A program made the translations under genes and the position numbers. Shown here piece after piece: positions 27,423 through 34,513 of a stretch of DNA of 64,000 nt. The DNA is from a virus: IMG/VR virus record IMGVR_UViG_3300046535_001151, positions 1-64,000 of that record; one strand, 5' to 3'. Positions within the stretch are counted from its first letter, which is position 1. Every line of letters starts with the position of its first letter. The notes under the pieces were generated by a model. It was not told where the DNA came from and did no database searches. It saw only the letters and a list, made by a program, of their open reading frames with translations.

Positions 27423-27814
27423 GCAACAGCTCCTTCTGGCACAGTTTGGATCGTGAGTCGGACGTCTTCGTGACTCGCCAGCGCCTGTGCGATCATGCCT
27501 TGGACCTTGGTGAGGGCGATCCGGGATTCACTCAGGCTGTCCACGAGGACTCCACGCCCGACGAGGATACACCCATCGGTATCCAAGTCGGTATTGCCGG
27601 CGTGGATGCGGATCCCTGATCGGCCTTCGACATTCTCCACGAGCGGGAGGAGACGACCGAATCGTGTGGAGGGGGTGATCACCACCGGATACGTGCCGAG
27701 GGGGATCATGCGGGAGGATTTTTCAAGGGTGAAACAGATCCAGACGCCGTCGATTAGGAGATCGCCCAGGACGACCCCGTCCGCCGGCACTTGACGGGTG
27801 AGCGTCATTCTCAC
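27419..27814 (-). CDS. DUF5675 family protein
   Basis: The protein is 131 aa and fits the DUF5675 pattern: an opening MRMTLTRQVPADGVVLGDLL, then CFTLEKSSRMIPLGTYPV, SGIRIHAGN and GCILVGRG. Members resemble small peptidoglycan-associated proteins carrying a conserved His and Cys, but I know of no proven reaction. Here it sits in a coupled group with a hydrolase-like and a membrane-coil gene, so a role in host wall breakdown is plausible. Confidence 0.76.
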   Translation of the reverse strand: MRMTLTRQVPADGVVLGDLLIDGVWICFTLEKSSRMIPLGTYPVVITPSTRFGRLLPLVENVEGRSGIRIHAGNTDLDTDGCILVGRGVLVDSLSESRIALTKVQGMIAQALASHEDVRLTIQTVPEGAVA

Positions 27815-28095
27815 CTGTTACCCTCACCACTTCTGTTTCCAGTTTGGAAGTCGATTCGATTCTGTGTCGCTTCGACCCGACCGATCATTCTGGCCAACCG
27901 TTCCCCCACCACCACCTGGGTTTCTTCGTAGCGATCGAGCCGGTCGGCGTGCTGGCTGAGGATCGAGGTATGCCCTTGCACCAACTGTTGGAGGGTGCCG
28001 AGGCGAAGGCCAATCCCGATGGCGGCGGTCAGGATACTCACGGCAATGGCCAGACTTCCCAACAGATCACTCGTGACTTGGAGTCCGAACAGCAT
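27811..28095 (-). CDS. Membrane-anchored coiled-coil protein, possible holin or spanin subunit
   Basis: The protein is 94 aa with one transmembrane segment at about residues 10-33 (LLGSLAIAVSILTAAIGIGL) and then a long charged coil (LVQGHTSILSQHADRLDRYE). One membrane helix followed by a periplasmic coil is the topology of inner-membrane spanins and of some holins. It overlaps the end of the zinc-finger gene by 29 bases and is followed by the DUF5675 gene. Confidence 0.55.
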   Translation of the reverse strand: MLFGLQVTSDLLGSLAIAVSILTAAIGIGLRLGTLQQLVQGHTSILSQHADRLDRYEETQVVVGERLARMIGRVEATQNRIDFQTGNRSGEGNR

Positions 28096-28831
28096 CAGGG
28101 GGATCCTCCGGGGGCAATTCGATCGGGGTACGGAGGATCCCGCTCAGGGCATCGTGCAGCCGATCGAGGGTACCGCCGGGTCTCCCACCACTCGCGGTGG
28201 CGATGACATTCGTTTGGACGTTGGTGTTGACGTTGACACTGCCACCCTTCTGCAGGAAGCCCAGAAGGCCGAGGACGACCTTCTGATGATCGAGGCTGGA
28301 GGCGATCACGACGGACCCGGATCCTTTGCAGGTGCCACAGTCCTTCGCGTCGATCTCACCCGAGCCTTCACAACTTGCACAGGGCTGGGTCGTGGTCTGG
28401 CATTTGTCGAGGATGTCTTTGACGATGGCGGGGACTTGATCGGCGATCTCGCTGATGGCCTGCACATGGGCTCGAGCGAGATGTCCCCGCTTGTAGGCAT
28501 CGAACAGCTGGCCGATCGTGCAGTCCGCTTCCACACAGAGTTCCACGAGCGGAAGGGATTTCAGTGTGGAGGTCGCGAGTTTGTTGACGAGGCGCTGTTC
28601 GAACGGCTGGAGCTTCGGGTTCGATTCGATCACCGCGATCAACTGGGCTCGTCCACCGACGGTGTCTTCAAAGGTGGCGAGCGCGTCTTGTACAGGTGAG
28701 GGAGGGAAATCTTCGGGATCGATCACCGCGAGGGACTGTGGTTCGGACTGTTGTGGGCGTCGATGGCCTCGTCCCCCGGTCAGCCCGGGACCGTGCATAT
28801 TGCCGCGGGGGGTCTGCATCAGGACTTTCAT
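28067..28831 (-). CDS. Terminase-small-subunit-like protein with DnaJ-type zinc finger
   Basis: The protein is 254 aa. Residues about 75-140 are helical with a helix-turn-helix-like order (LVELCVEADCTIGQLFDAYK, then AHVQAISEIADQV). Residues 151-172 hold two CxxCxGSG repeats (CASCEGSG, CGTCKGSG), the zinc knuckle of DnaJ proteins. The C-terminus is Pro/Asp-rich. A DNA-binding helical domain upstream of the terminase large gene suggests a small terminase, which recognises packaging sites. That function is inferred; the zinc motif is seen directly. Confidence 0.58.
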   Translation of the reverse strand: MKVLMQTPRGNMHGPGLTGGRGHRRPQQSEPQSLAVIDPEDFPPSPVQDALATFEDTVGGRAQLIAVIESNPKLQPFEQRLVNKLATSTLKSLPLVELCVEADCTIGQLFDAYKRGHLARAHVQAISEIADQVPAIVKDILDKCQTTTQPCASCEGSGEIDAKDCGTCKGSGSVVIASSLDHQKVVLGLLGFLQKGGSVNVNTNVQTNVIATASGGRPGGTLDRLHDALSGILRTPIELPPEDPPDAVRTPSHE

Positions 28832-29148
28832 TGAACCCGCAGACCGCCAGTGCCTAACTTTTCATCGAGGAAATCCACGATCTCCTGCTCCGTCGGAATA
28901 TGGCCGGTTTGTTCGTAGACCTTCTGGGTGAAGGCAGCAATGGCCACCTGTTCAGCATCTCTGGAGTAGGTGATATTGGTGACTTCTTTCACGGCCACAT
29001 CATCCAGTGGTTCCTCAGGCATCGGGATGAGATACGGCGCGAGCTTCTCCAGCAGCAGGGTTTGTTTGCGCTGTGACTCCGCAAGGGATTCCACCGCACG
29101 AATGAATCTGCGTTGACTGAACAGGCTGGCGAACCGCGGCAGTTTCAC
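28828..29148 (-). CDS. Hypothetical helical protein, 106 aa
   Basis: I chose GTG 29148, because AAGGAGG stands six bases ahead and the GTG overlaps the upstream TGA. The N-terminus is basic (KLPRFASLFSQRRFIRAVES) and the rest is helical with an acidic end (PTEQEIVDFLDEKLGTGG). It overlaps the next gene by four bases. No family is recognised; it is the second gene of the leftward transcript. Confidence 0.58.
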   Translation of the reverse strand: MKLPRFASLFSQRRFIRAVESLAESQRKQTLLLEKLAPYLIPMPEEPLDDVAVKEVTNITYSRDAEQVAIAAFTQKVYEQTGHIPTEQEIVDFLDEKLGTGGLRVQ

Positions 29149-29327
29149 TCCAACCCTCCTTTGGCTACATGAAACTGCACCACACACGCCGCACAGTGAC
29201 ACCGTCCTCGCCCAATCCAGGTGATCTTCTTCTCCTGAATCAACAACAGCACCTCTTCCTCACAGAAGATACACCGTTTATGGATCAGTTCATCGCCGCC
29301 GAGGAGGGTTTCGACCAGTGTGGTCAT
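29145..29327 (-). CDS. Small zinc-binding protein, 60 aa
   Basis: From ATG 29327 the peptide MTTLVETLLGGDELIHKRC leads to CIFCEEE and CHCAAC, two Cys pairs that fit one zinc site. A longer frame extends upstream through the control region but contains the tandem repeats, so I reject it. This is the first gene of the leftward unit; it may be a regulator of the late genes. Confidence 0.55.
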   Translation of the reverse strand: MTTLVETLLGGDELIHKRCIFCEEEVLLLIQEKKITWIGRGRCHCAACVVQFHVAKGGLE

Positions 29328-29524
29328 GGAGAATCTCTGCCGGAGAGTATAGAGGGAAGTGGGGAAATGTGGATCACAGGGGGGTGCACACAAAAATATA
29401 TCGTGCAACAACTTGAAAAAATTATCGGTGAAGTCAGTGCACGGACAGCCACCCCCCACCCTACCCTCCCGGACAATGACCCGCCTATCGTCGACGGCCG
29501 CGGGACAGTCGAGCGGGACTAGAC

Positions 29525-29582
29525 AGCTGTCGACACTCGACCTCGAGCTAGTGAGCTGTCGACACTGCCGGCTCGAGCTGTA
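29525..29582. repeat. 29-base tandem repeat, two copies
   Basis: Copies at 29525-29553 and 29554-29582 share AGCTGTCGACACT and CTCGAGCT with four or five variable bases between. Each copy contains the palindromes GTCGAC and CTCGAG. This is a likely protein-binding site in the control region. Confidence 0.65.
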
Positions 29583-29611
29583 GATCTGTTGGTGGTCGAC
29601 CGATAGTCTAA

Positions 29612-29648
29612 TTGACAGGTTGACAGGTTGACAGGATGTATGTATAGT
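29612..29648 (+). promoter_or_regulatory. Rightward sigma70-type promoter with triplicated -35 element
   Basis: TTGACAGG is repeated three times at 8-base spacing (29612, 29620, 29628). The second TTGACA is exactly 17 bases from TATAGT (29643-29648), a near-consensus promoter for the gene starting at 29667. The other copies could be operator half-sites. Confidence 0.75.
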
Positions 29649-29666
29649 TGGATTGGAGGTAGGGAG

Positions 29667-29888
29667 ATGAGACGAGCTAAGTTTGACGGCGGCCGTTATC
29701 ACGTGGTCATTGTTGACGAACAAGATCTAAACGCGGTCGAGCCCGAGTCTGCACTGATCGAAAAGGACGATTTGGAGTTGTGTAAGAACATCCTGGCGGA
29801 ATATCTCAGTGATACTGCCGGCATTGTTCGGGCGTTTATCGAGGATTCGACCACAGGTAAACACGTCTATACCTGGATTAGGAACTAA
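29667..29888 (+). CDS. Early hypothetical protein, 73 aa
   Basis: I chose ATG 29667, with GGAGG seven bases upstream. The peptide starts MRRAKFDGGRYHVVIVDEQD and is acidic in the middle (ALIEKDDLELCKNILAEYL). It is the first gene behind the strong rightward promoter and is followed by an operator array, so it could be an early regulator or host-takeover protein. No family is recognised. Confidence 0.58.
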   Translation: MRRAKFDGGRYHVVIVDEQDLNAVEPESALIEKDDLELCKNILAEYLSDTAGIVRAFIEDSTTGKHVYTWIRN

Positions 29889-29901
29889 CTACTCCCAGTG
29901 A

Positions 29902-29956
29902 TGACAATTTTTGTCACGACTGACACTTTTTGTCACTTACCTGTCAGGTTGACAGG
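29902..29956. promoter_or_regulatory. Array of three TGACA/TGTCA palindromes
   Basis: TGACA-n5-TGTCA at 29902-29916, the same at 29921-29935, and the inverted form TGTCA-n3-TGACA inside 29940-29956. Their centres are 19 and 20 bases apart, about two helical turns, so a protein would bind all three on one face. The third overlaps the -35 box of the next promoter. Confidence 0.7.
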
Positions 29957-29977
29957 CGCCCGCGACTCTGCTACATT
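29949..29977 (+). promoter_or_regulatory. Sigma70-type promoter for the DUF932 gene
   Basis: TTGACA at 29949-29954, a 17-base spacer, and TACATT at 29972-29977. Its -35 box lies inside a palindromic operator, as expected for a repressed promoter. Confidence 0.7.
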
Positions 29978-30033
29978 CAGTTTGCCCACAGTCGCTAGCA
30001 TTCAGCTAGCACGGTTGGGCGGAGGTGATGCAC

Positions 30034-31116
30034 ATGGAACTTTTTCACGCCAATCAACAGTGGTCGACCCGTCCCGCAGATCAGGAATTCCCCACCGTTC
30101 AGGCGTTGTTCGATGCCACCAAGGCGTACGCGGATACCGCAAGGGAACGTCCAAACGTATCGGTTAACTCCCTCAGAGTTGAGGCGATCGACGGTGATGT
30201 TCAGCTTGTCGGCCGCGGCGGAGTGCCCGCACGGTTGACCCACTGGTCATTCGGTCAGCTCGCCGCACGGGTTGAGGCGCCCGCCAGCTACTTGCGCGAT
30301 CTCCCTGCCACCCTCGCGGCACAGAACCTCAATCACGGGCTAGCCCGGAGGGTTGCCTCCGATCAGGATGCGACCGCGAACCTACTGTTTCACACCAACG
30401 GGTCGCTGCTACTGCGGGCGATTACCTCGGACAAGTACTCACGCGTCTGGAACTATGAGGTAGCCGAGCGCTTGCTCGAGCTGCAGGCGAGTGGATGGAC
30501 TCCGGCAACTCCGGACGTGCGGTCGATGGGTGAGGGCGATCGGGTTCCGCTGTACGCCAGTGACCACGATATGTTCGCATTTCTGATGCATCCTGATCGT
30601 GAGGTCAGGGAGATCGGGAACCCGTCAGGACTCAAACGCGGATTGATCGCGGGTAACTCCGAGGTCGGAGGCGGGTCACTGTGGCTGTTGAGGTTTCTGT
30701 ACCGTGAAATGTGCGGGAATCACATTATCTGGGGGGCGGAAGATGTCAGCGAGATCCGGGCCCGGCATGTGGGCAACGTCCGGGACACCTTCGCGAAGTG
30801 GCAGATCGACATCCGGCGATATCTGGACGAGTCGCCGCTTGCCCAGGAAGCGAAGATCGCTGAGGCACAGACCCGCAAGATCGCCGGCACGAAGGAGCAG
30901 CTGTTAGACGCCTTGTTCGGTAAACGGTCACTGGGACTCAGTCGCAAGGCGTTAGAGGCGTCATTCGACGCGGTCGTACCGGATCAGGATGGTGACCCGT
31001 TGACGGTCTGGGGGTACGCCCAAGGCGTCACGCGATACAGTCAGACCCTCGATTACACCGATGAACGAGTCAAGATCGATCGGGCCGCGGGCAAACTGTT
31101 AGAGATGGCATTCTAG
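30034..31116 (+). CDS. DUF932 family phage/plasmid protein
   Basis: The protein is 360 aa from ATG 30034, eight bases after GGAGG; earlier GTG/ATG codons are too close to that site. The family pattern is clear: LLLRAITSDKYSRVWNYEV, then VPLYASDHDMFAFLMHP, and GNSEVGGGSLWLLRFLYREM followed by CGNHIIWG. DUF932 proteins are widespread on plasmids and phages and stand near replication or recombination genes; the reaction is unknown to me. It has its own operator-controlled promoter, so it is an early gene under tight control. Confidence 0.82.
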   Translation: MELFHANQQWSTRPADQEFPTVQALFDATKAYADTARERPNVSVNSLRVEAIDGDVQLVGRGGVPARLTHWSFGQLAARVEAPASYLRDLPATLAAQNLNHGLARRVASDQDATANLLFHTNGSLLLRAITSDKYSRVWNYEVAERLLELQASGWTPATPDVRSMGEGDRVPLYASDHDMFAFLMHPDREVREIGNPSGLKRGLIAGNSEVGGGSLWLLRFLYREMCGNHIIWGAEDVSEIRARHVGNVRDTFAKWQIDIRRYLDESPLAQEAKIAEAQTRKIAGTKEQLLDALFGKRSLGLSRKALEASFDAVVPDQDGDPLTVWGYAQGVTRYSQTLDYTDERVKIDRAAGKLLEMAF

Positions 31117-31176
31117 GTTCGTACCTTGCGTGAGATCCGGAACTAGTACGCCCGGATCTCAGCGGAGGGTACGAGC
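31117..31176 (+). promoter_or_regulatory. Long hairpin covering the next gene's ribosome site
   Basis: Arms at 31117-31140 and 31152-31176 pair almost fully (TGAGATCCGG with CCGGATCTCA, plus GTACC with GGGTAC-type pairing) around an 11-base loop. The 3' arm contains GCGGAGGG, the ribosome site for ATG 31178, so the fold would hide it. There is no T-run, so translation control is more likely than termination. Confidence 0.68.
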
Positions 31177-31177
31177 T

Positions 31178-31945
31178 ATGCGTCGTGGTGGTGGTGGTTT
31201 ACCCAAGTCTGTAATTGTCTATCGCGGGCCTAGTCGATTCGACGGGGCGCCGATCGTGGCGATCGTCACGGGGCTACGTCGACCGTCGAATAATCCCAAA
31301 ACCGGCAGAATGGCGCAGCTGTGGATCCTACGATCGGATATGTCCCCACTCGAAGCGATCGACAAGCGGGCGGATTATTCGGTGTGCGCGGATTGTCGGC
31401 TACGGGGGACCGGATCCAAGGATCGATCGTGCTATGTCAGTATGAAAAACGCCCCACTCGCAGTGTATCGGGCGTTTAAACGGGGGATGTATCCTACGGT
31501 CGACCCTTCCATAGTGGCCGAGTACCTCCGATCGGCCGATCTGTCGATACGGTTCGGGGCGTACGGGGAACCGACAGCGCTACCGCGGTGGATCCTGGAC
31601 GATCTGGCGGAGGGTACCACCTACACCGGATATACCCATCAGTGGAATTCGTCAGGGATAGCGGCCTACCGTCATTTACTGATGGCTAGCGTGGATTCGA
31701 CGTCGGAAGCTGTACAGGCCGCTAGTCTCGGGTGGCGTACGTTCAGAACACGTACGGCTGAGAGTCCCCTGCTACCCCGAGAGATTGCGTGCCCGGCGTC
31801 TGATGAAATGGGACACCGGACTACGTGTGCGGAGTGTGCACTGTGCGACGGGGCGAGAGCGGGCGATCGGCGGAAACAGATCGCGATCGTGGTGCATGGA
31901 TCGGGGAAAACTCACTATATGCAATTGATACGGAAGGGGTTGTAA
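31178..31945 (+). CDS. Conserved Cys-rich phage protein, 255 aa
   Basis: The start is ATG 31178, behind GGAGGG. Sequence features are KSVIVYRGPSRFDGAPIVAI, a SNNPKTGRMAQLWILR block, CADCRLRG with a following CYV, and a second Cys group near the C-terminus (CPASDEMGH, CAECALCDG). I recognise the GPSxxDGxPIVAI and NxKTGxMxQ pattern as a protein common in phages but not its function. The Cys groups suggest metal or iron-sulphur binding. Its ribosome site lies in a hairpin, implying regulated translation. Confidence 0.68.
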   Translation: MRRGGGGLPKSVIVYRGPSRFDGAPIVAIVTGLRRPSNNPKTGRMAQLWILRSDMSPLEAIDKRADYSVCADCRLRGTGSKDRSCYVSMKNAPLAVYRAFKRGMYPTVDPSIVAEYLRSADLSIRFGAYGEPTALPRWILDDLAEGTTYTGYTHQWNSSGIAAYRHLLMASVDSTSEAVQAASLGWRTFRTRTAESPLLPREIACPASDEMGHRTTCAECALCDGARAGDRRKQIAIVVHGSGKTHYMQLIRKGL

Positions 31946-32184
31946 TGCCGATCATCTGGACGGGTGACGAACGCACGCAGGCCGATCAGGATCGATCAGT
32001 ACTGATCAGTACTAAGAGACGGATCTCTCCCTCTGTGCAGTCCGGTGGAGGGACGGATCCGGCCTGGCGAGCGGATCAGGACAGGCGGAAGGAGGATCGA
32101 CGGGTGCAGAGGTGGATCGAACTGGGGATCGGGGTGGGGATCTTGTTGGGTCTGGTGGTGTGGGAGACGTGGATCCATAGCTGA
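31945..32184 (+). CDS. Small single-pass membrane protein, 79 aa
   Basis: The ATG overlaps the previous TAA (TAATG). The first 55 residues are polar and charged; residues about 57-76 (WIELGIGVGILLGLVVWETW) form one C-terminal transmembrane segment. Codons 17-23 are made from the tandem GATCAGTACT repeat, giving DRSVLIST. The role is unknown. Confidence 0.6.
   Translation: MPIIWTGDERTQADQDRSVLISTKRRISPSVQSGGGTDPAWRADQDRRKEDRRVQRWIELGIGVGILLGLVVWETWIHS
31994..32013. repeat. Tandem GATCAGTACT, two copies
   Basis: Two exact 10-base units inside a small coding gene. The pair contains the 16-base palindrome AGTACTGATCAGTACT. The same array occurs at 37658 and 38370. Confidence 0.8.
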
Positions 32185-32198
32185 GGGAGGGTAGGGGT

Positions 32199-32672
32199 AT
32201 GTGCTGTTGTCAACAACCGACGATCAACGGGGAAATGGGCTATCAGTGGGGCGTACGCGATGCACCAACGGTACGCGCCGTCAATCCACCAGACACAATC
32301 GAGAACATCCTGTACGACGAACCGGGCCGCTGTGGCGGGCAGGACAGCCATTGTCACCACTATCGGGTCGTGGGTGTGTCGACGGGCGCACGGTTCCCGC
32401 GGTTACTGGTACGGCATGGCGGAGGGGATGAATCGATCCGGCTGTCGAATGGCGGGGCGGTGCTTCGGGCGCTGAGTATGCTGGATTCAAACGGTCGGTA
32501 CTGGCTCCTCAATGCGCTCTATCACGCGCAGGCAGACGCACGGCACGCGGGGCGTGAGGCGGTGGATGCGCTCTGGCGCCGGGCCGCGGCAGAGAAGCGG
32601 ATCACGGTCAGGAAACAGCGCGGGCGAGAGGCTTTTACGGTTCACATTGAGGAGGCGGGGGCGAAAGTTTAG
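32199..32672 (+). CDS. Hypothetical Cys/His-containing protein, 157 aa
   Basis: The sequence starts MCCCQQPTINGEMGYQWGVR and has further Cys/His at GRCGGQDSHCHHYRVV. The C-terminal half is helical and basic (ALYHAQADARHAGREAVDAL, EKRITVRKQRGREA). A metal site near the N-terminus and a basic helix suggest nucleic-acid contact. No family is recognised. It ends at the iteron region and converges with the ATPase gene. Confidence 0.6.
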   Translation: MCCCQQPTINGEMGYQWGVRDAPTVRAVNPPDTIENILYDEPGRCGGQDSHCHHYRVVGVSTGARFPRLLVRHGGGDESIRLSNGGAVLRALSMLDSNGRYWLLNALYHAQADARHAGREAVDALWRRAAAEKRITVRKQRGREAFTVHIEEAGAKV

Positions 32673-32706
32673 TAACGAAGGGGTATAAGGGTGGGGGGTA
32701 AAATGA

Positions 32707-32899
32707 CTGGCCTAACGGTAACTTACTGATTCTATTGGCTTAGAATCGGCCAATCGTTAGGCCAGTTAGGCCAGTTTACTGACCCAATGTGACAAAAGTA
32801 AGAACGTAAGGCCAGTAAGGCCAGTCGTGAATTGGCCTATTATTAAACCTATAAGTACTACTATATATAGGGGGTTACGTCTAAGGCCAGTAAGGCCAG
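32707..32899. repeat. Iteron array around an AT-rich core, candidate replication origin
   Basis: Nine-base units T(A/T)AGGCCAG occur as three tandem pairs (32757-32774, 32807-32824, 32882-32899), with one inverted copy at 32707-32715. Between the second and third pairs lies an AT-rich core (about 32838-32870). The 235-base gap separates two convergent genes, where promoters are not needed, and adjoins a RecA-like ATPase gene. Confidence 0.62.
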
Positions 32900-32907
32900 T
32901 CTCCCCC

Positions 32908-33912
32908 TTAGGAAGGGGTCGGTCGGGAGTACTGACCTCGGCCGGTACGGACCACTCGCCCATCTAACAGCAGGTCGTGGAGTTTGGTCTTAGCGCGGGA
33001 TACTTCGACCTGACACACACGCTGGATCAGCTCGAGCAGAACCGCGTAAGCCATGCTCTCGGGCTGCTTCGGTACGACCTGGATCACGCCGTAGAGGGGA
33101 TCGTCGGCAAGGATACTGAGGGATTCGGGATGGTACATGTCAAACAGGCCGGTCTCAGGGTTCTGGACGAGGTCGAAGGTACCCGCTTTCGCATGCGTAG
33201 GCAGCCATCCGAACGTGTGGTGAGGGTTGCCGGTATCCTCGGGGCCGAGCAGGTACATGGTGGTATCCGAATACCCGACGAGGGCGCCAGAGCCACTCAC
33301 ACGCTCATGAGGGCGGAGATAGCGGTCCTTGGGGTCGGTACGCTGCTTCGACATGTGCCCGACCGCGAGACAGGTCAGCTCGTGGGCATCGAGCACCTGA
33401 GTCATGGAGCCAATCCCTGCGACGACTTCGTTGTAGTCGTTCAGTTTGTTGGTGATGAACACAGTAGCGACGTCGATCACGAGGAAGGCACCAGGGGGGA
33501 GTTTCAGCTTGTCGAGCGCGTATTTGAGGAGGGTGATCCGGGTAGCCGGCGAGGTCCGCATGTCGGCCCAGTTGAGGCGGGAATCGTCTCGGAGGCTGTA
33601 GAACTTGGGGATGAGCCCGACCTTCTCAAACCACGCGCCCTGATTGAGGGCCCATTTGTGGTCAGTGGTGATGACCCCTACGGCATTCGGCGCGTTGGTC
33701 GACTGGCCACAGATGCTACGACCTTCGAGCAGCCGCGGCACCCACGACGCGTAGAGGCTGGTCTTGCCGGTCTTGGGCGGGCCTACAAAGAGACAGAAGG
33801 ACCCGAACGGGATAATCCCGGGGATCGGGTCCGGATACGGTTGTGGGGCAGCCTCGTCAGCTTGTGGGGCTATTTGACGGGAGTCAGGACTTGGTGGTAG
33901 ATTCTCTGGCAT
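32908..33912 (-). CDS. RecA-like AAA ATPase, RepA/AAA_25-type replication protein
   Basis: The protein is 334 aa. Walker A is GPPKTGKTS at 44-52 and Walker B is FLVID near 143-147, followed by a VGHMSKQR sensor-like segment and an SGSGALVGYSDTTMYL stretch as in RepA-type hexameric helicases. The C-terminal 45 residues (AKTKLHDLLLDGRVVRTGRG) resemble a winged helix. It may load or act as the replicative helicase. It is the only leftward gene in the right arm and ends beside the iteron array. GGGAG precedes the ATG by five bases. Confidence 0.74.
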   Translation of the reverse strand: MPENLPPSPDSRQIAPQADEAAPQPYPDPIPGIIPFGSFCLFVGPPKTGKTSLYASWVPRLLEGRSICGQSTNAPNAVGVITTDHKWALNQGAWFEKVGLIPKFYSLRDDSRLNWADMRTSPATRITLLKYALDKLKLPPGAFLVIDVATVFITNKLNDYNEVVAGIGSMTQVLDAHELTCLAVGHMSKQRTDPKDRYLRPHERVSGSGALVGYSDTTMYLLGPEDTGNPHHTFGWLPTHAKAGTFDLVQNPETGLFDMYHPESLSILADDPLYGVIQVVPKQPESMAYAVLLELIQRVCQVEVSRAKTKLHDLLLDGRVVRTGRGQYSRPTPS

Positions 33913-34040
33913 GTGATCTCCCTACGAGGTCGACGGCTTCATCTCCCGCCGCCCTCTGTCGTTCCCTTCAGCTCAAGCCGCCAGTCAGCGCCCGATCAGG
34001 ACACCCCCCCGGTCGGGCGTTCGACTGTACGGAAGCCGAG

Positions 34041-34069
34041 ACTCTACCACAAAATATACCCACAACCAA
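34041..34069 (-). promoter_or_regulatory. Leftward promoter for the RecA-like ATPase gene
   Basis: Reading leftward, TTGGTT (34069-34064), a 17-base spacer and TAGAGT (34046-34041). The -10 box is the same TAGAGT as in the two rightward promoters nearby. The surrounding 209-base gap (33913-34121) holds no gene. Confidence 0.5.
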
Positions 34070-34077
34070 ACTGCCAC

Positions 34078-34106
34078 TTGACAACCTGTCAGATACGCAG
34101 TAGAGT
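34078..34106 (+). promoter_or_regulatory. Rightward promoter with overlapping operator palindrome
   Basis: TTGACA (34078-34083), 17 bases, TAGAGT (34101-34106). The -35 box is part of TGACA-acc-TGTCA, the half-sites seen in the array at 29902-29956. A repressor bound here could control both this promoter and the leftward one. Confidence 0.68.
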
Positions 34107-34121
34107 CATAGAGTCCTAACC

Positions 34122-34469
34122 ATGAAAGTCACCGCCCAGCACAATCTCGAGAGCAAAACCGCCCTGCAGAAGGCTGCGGAACTCTCGCCCCACGAGATCC
34201 GGATCCGCATCCAACCCGGGGTGTATCAGAAGGATAACGGCAATTACCTCAGCTGGCGGGATGTGAGTTGGACGGTGATCGTGGAGTCCGAGCGGGAGGC
34301 CCAGAGATTCAGGTCTGCCCTCGCGGCCTTCTTCGTCAGACTCGACCGGGTCGGGCTCGATGTGGTCCGTATGGAACTCGAGGCCACGAACCGGGGCCTC
34401 ACGTCGAGTCAAGTCGAGGAGCTGCTGAAGGATAAGGATGAGTCTGAGATCGTCAGCTTGACAGATTAG
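34122..34469 (+). CDS. Hypothetical protein, 115 aa
   Basis: The peptide MKVTAQHNLESKTALQKAAE precedes strands (EIRIRIQPGVYQKDNGNYLS, DVSWTVIVES) and two helices. It is the first gene after the promoter at 34078. There is only a weak ribosome site. No family is recognised; its place at the head of the recombination genes suggests an accessory nucleic-acid role. Confidence 0.6.
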   Translation: MKVTAQHNLESKTALQKAAELSPHEIRIRIQPGVYQKDNGNYLSWRDVSWTVIVESEREAQRFRSALAAFFVRLDRVGLDVVRMELEATNRGLTSSQVEELLKDKDESEIVSLTD

Positions 34470-34486
34470 CAGTTGTCCTGTAGAGT
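34458..34486 (+). promoter_or_regulatory. Promoter for the nuclease-recombinase operon
   Basis: TTGACA (34458-34463) inside the end of the preceding gene, 17-base spacer, TAGAGT (34481-34486). It stands 28 bases before ATG 34514. Confidence 0.66.
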
Positions 34487-34513
34487 CTGAGTAGTTGTGG
34501 TGGTGGAGGTGGT

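Larger units (their letters stand above)
29328..29666. promoter_or_regulatory. Divergent control region between left and right arms (339 bases)
   Basis: No gene is supported here. The segment separates the first leftward from the first rightward gene and holds an AT-rich stretch at 29391-29427, a 29-base tandem repeat, three TTGACAGG copies and a rightward sigma70-type promoter. A TATACT box reads leftward at about 29346-29351 without a good -35 box, so the leftward promoter may need an activator. Confidence 0.6.

Noticed and set aside
28600-28650. tRNA-like T-arm (GGTTCGATTCG)
   Set aside because: It lies inside a coding frame and no acceptor or anticodon stems can be drawn around it.
29145-29723. 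192-aa form of the small zinc protein
   Set aside because: The added N-terminus is read through the tandem repeats and the rightward promoter; the ATG at 29327 is a simpler start.
32766-32963. Leftward 65-aa hydrophobic frame over the iterons
   Set aside because: It overlaps the end of the ATPase gene in another frame and its repeats (TGLTGL) come from the iteron DNA itself; no ribosome site is seen.
33989-34020. Terminator from the CGCCCGA/TCGGGCG hairpin
   Set aside because: The arms are only seven bases with a long C-rich loop and no T-run in either direction; it lies in the leader of the ATPase gene.
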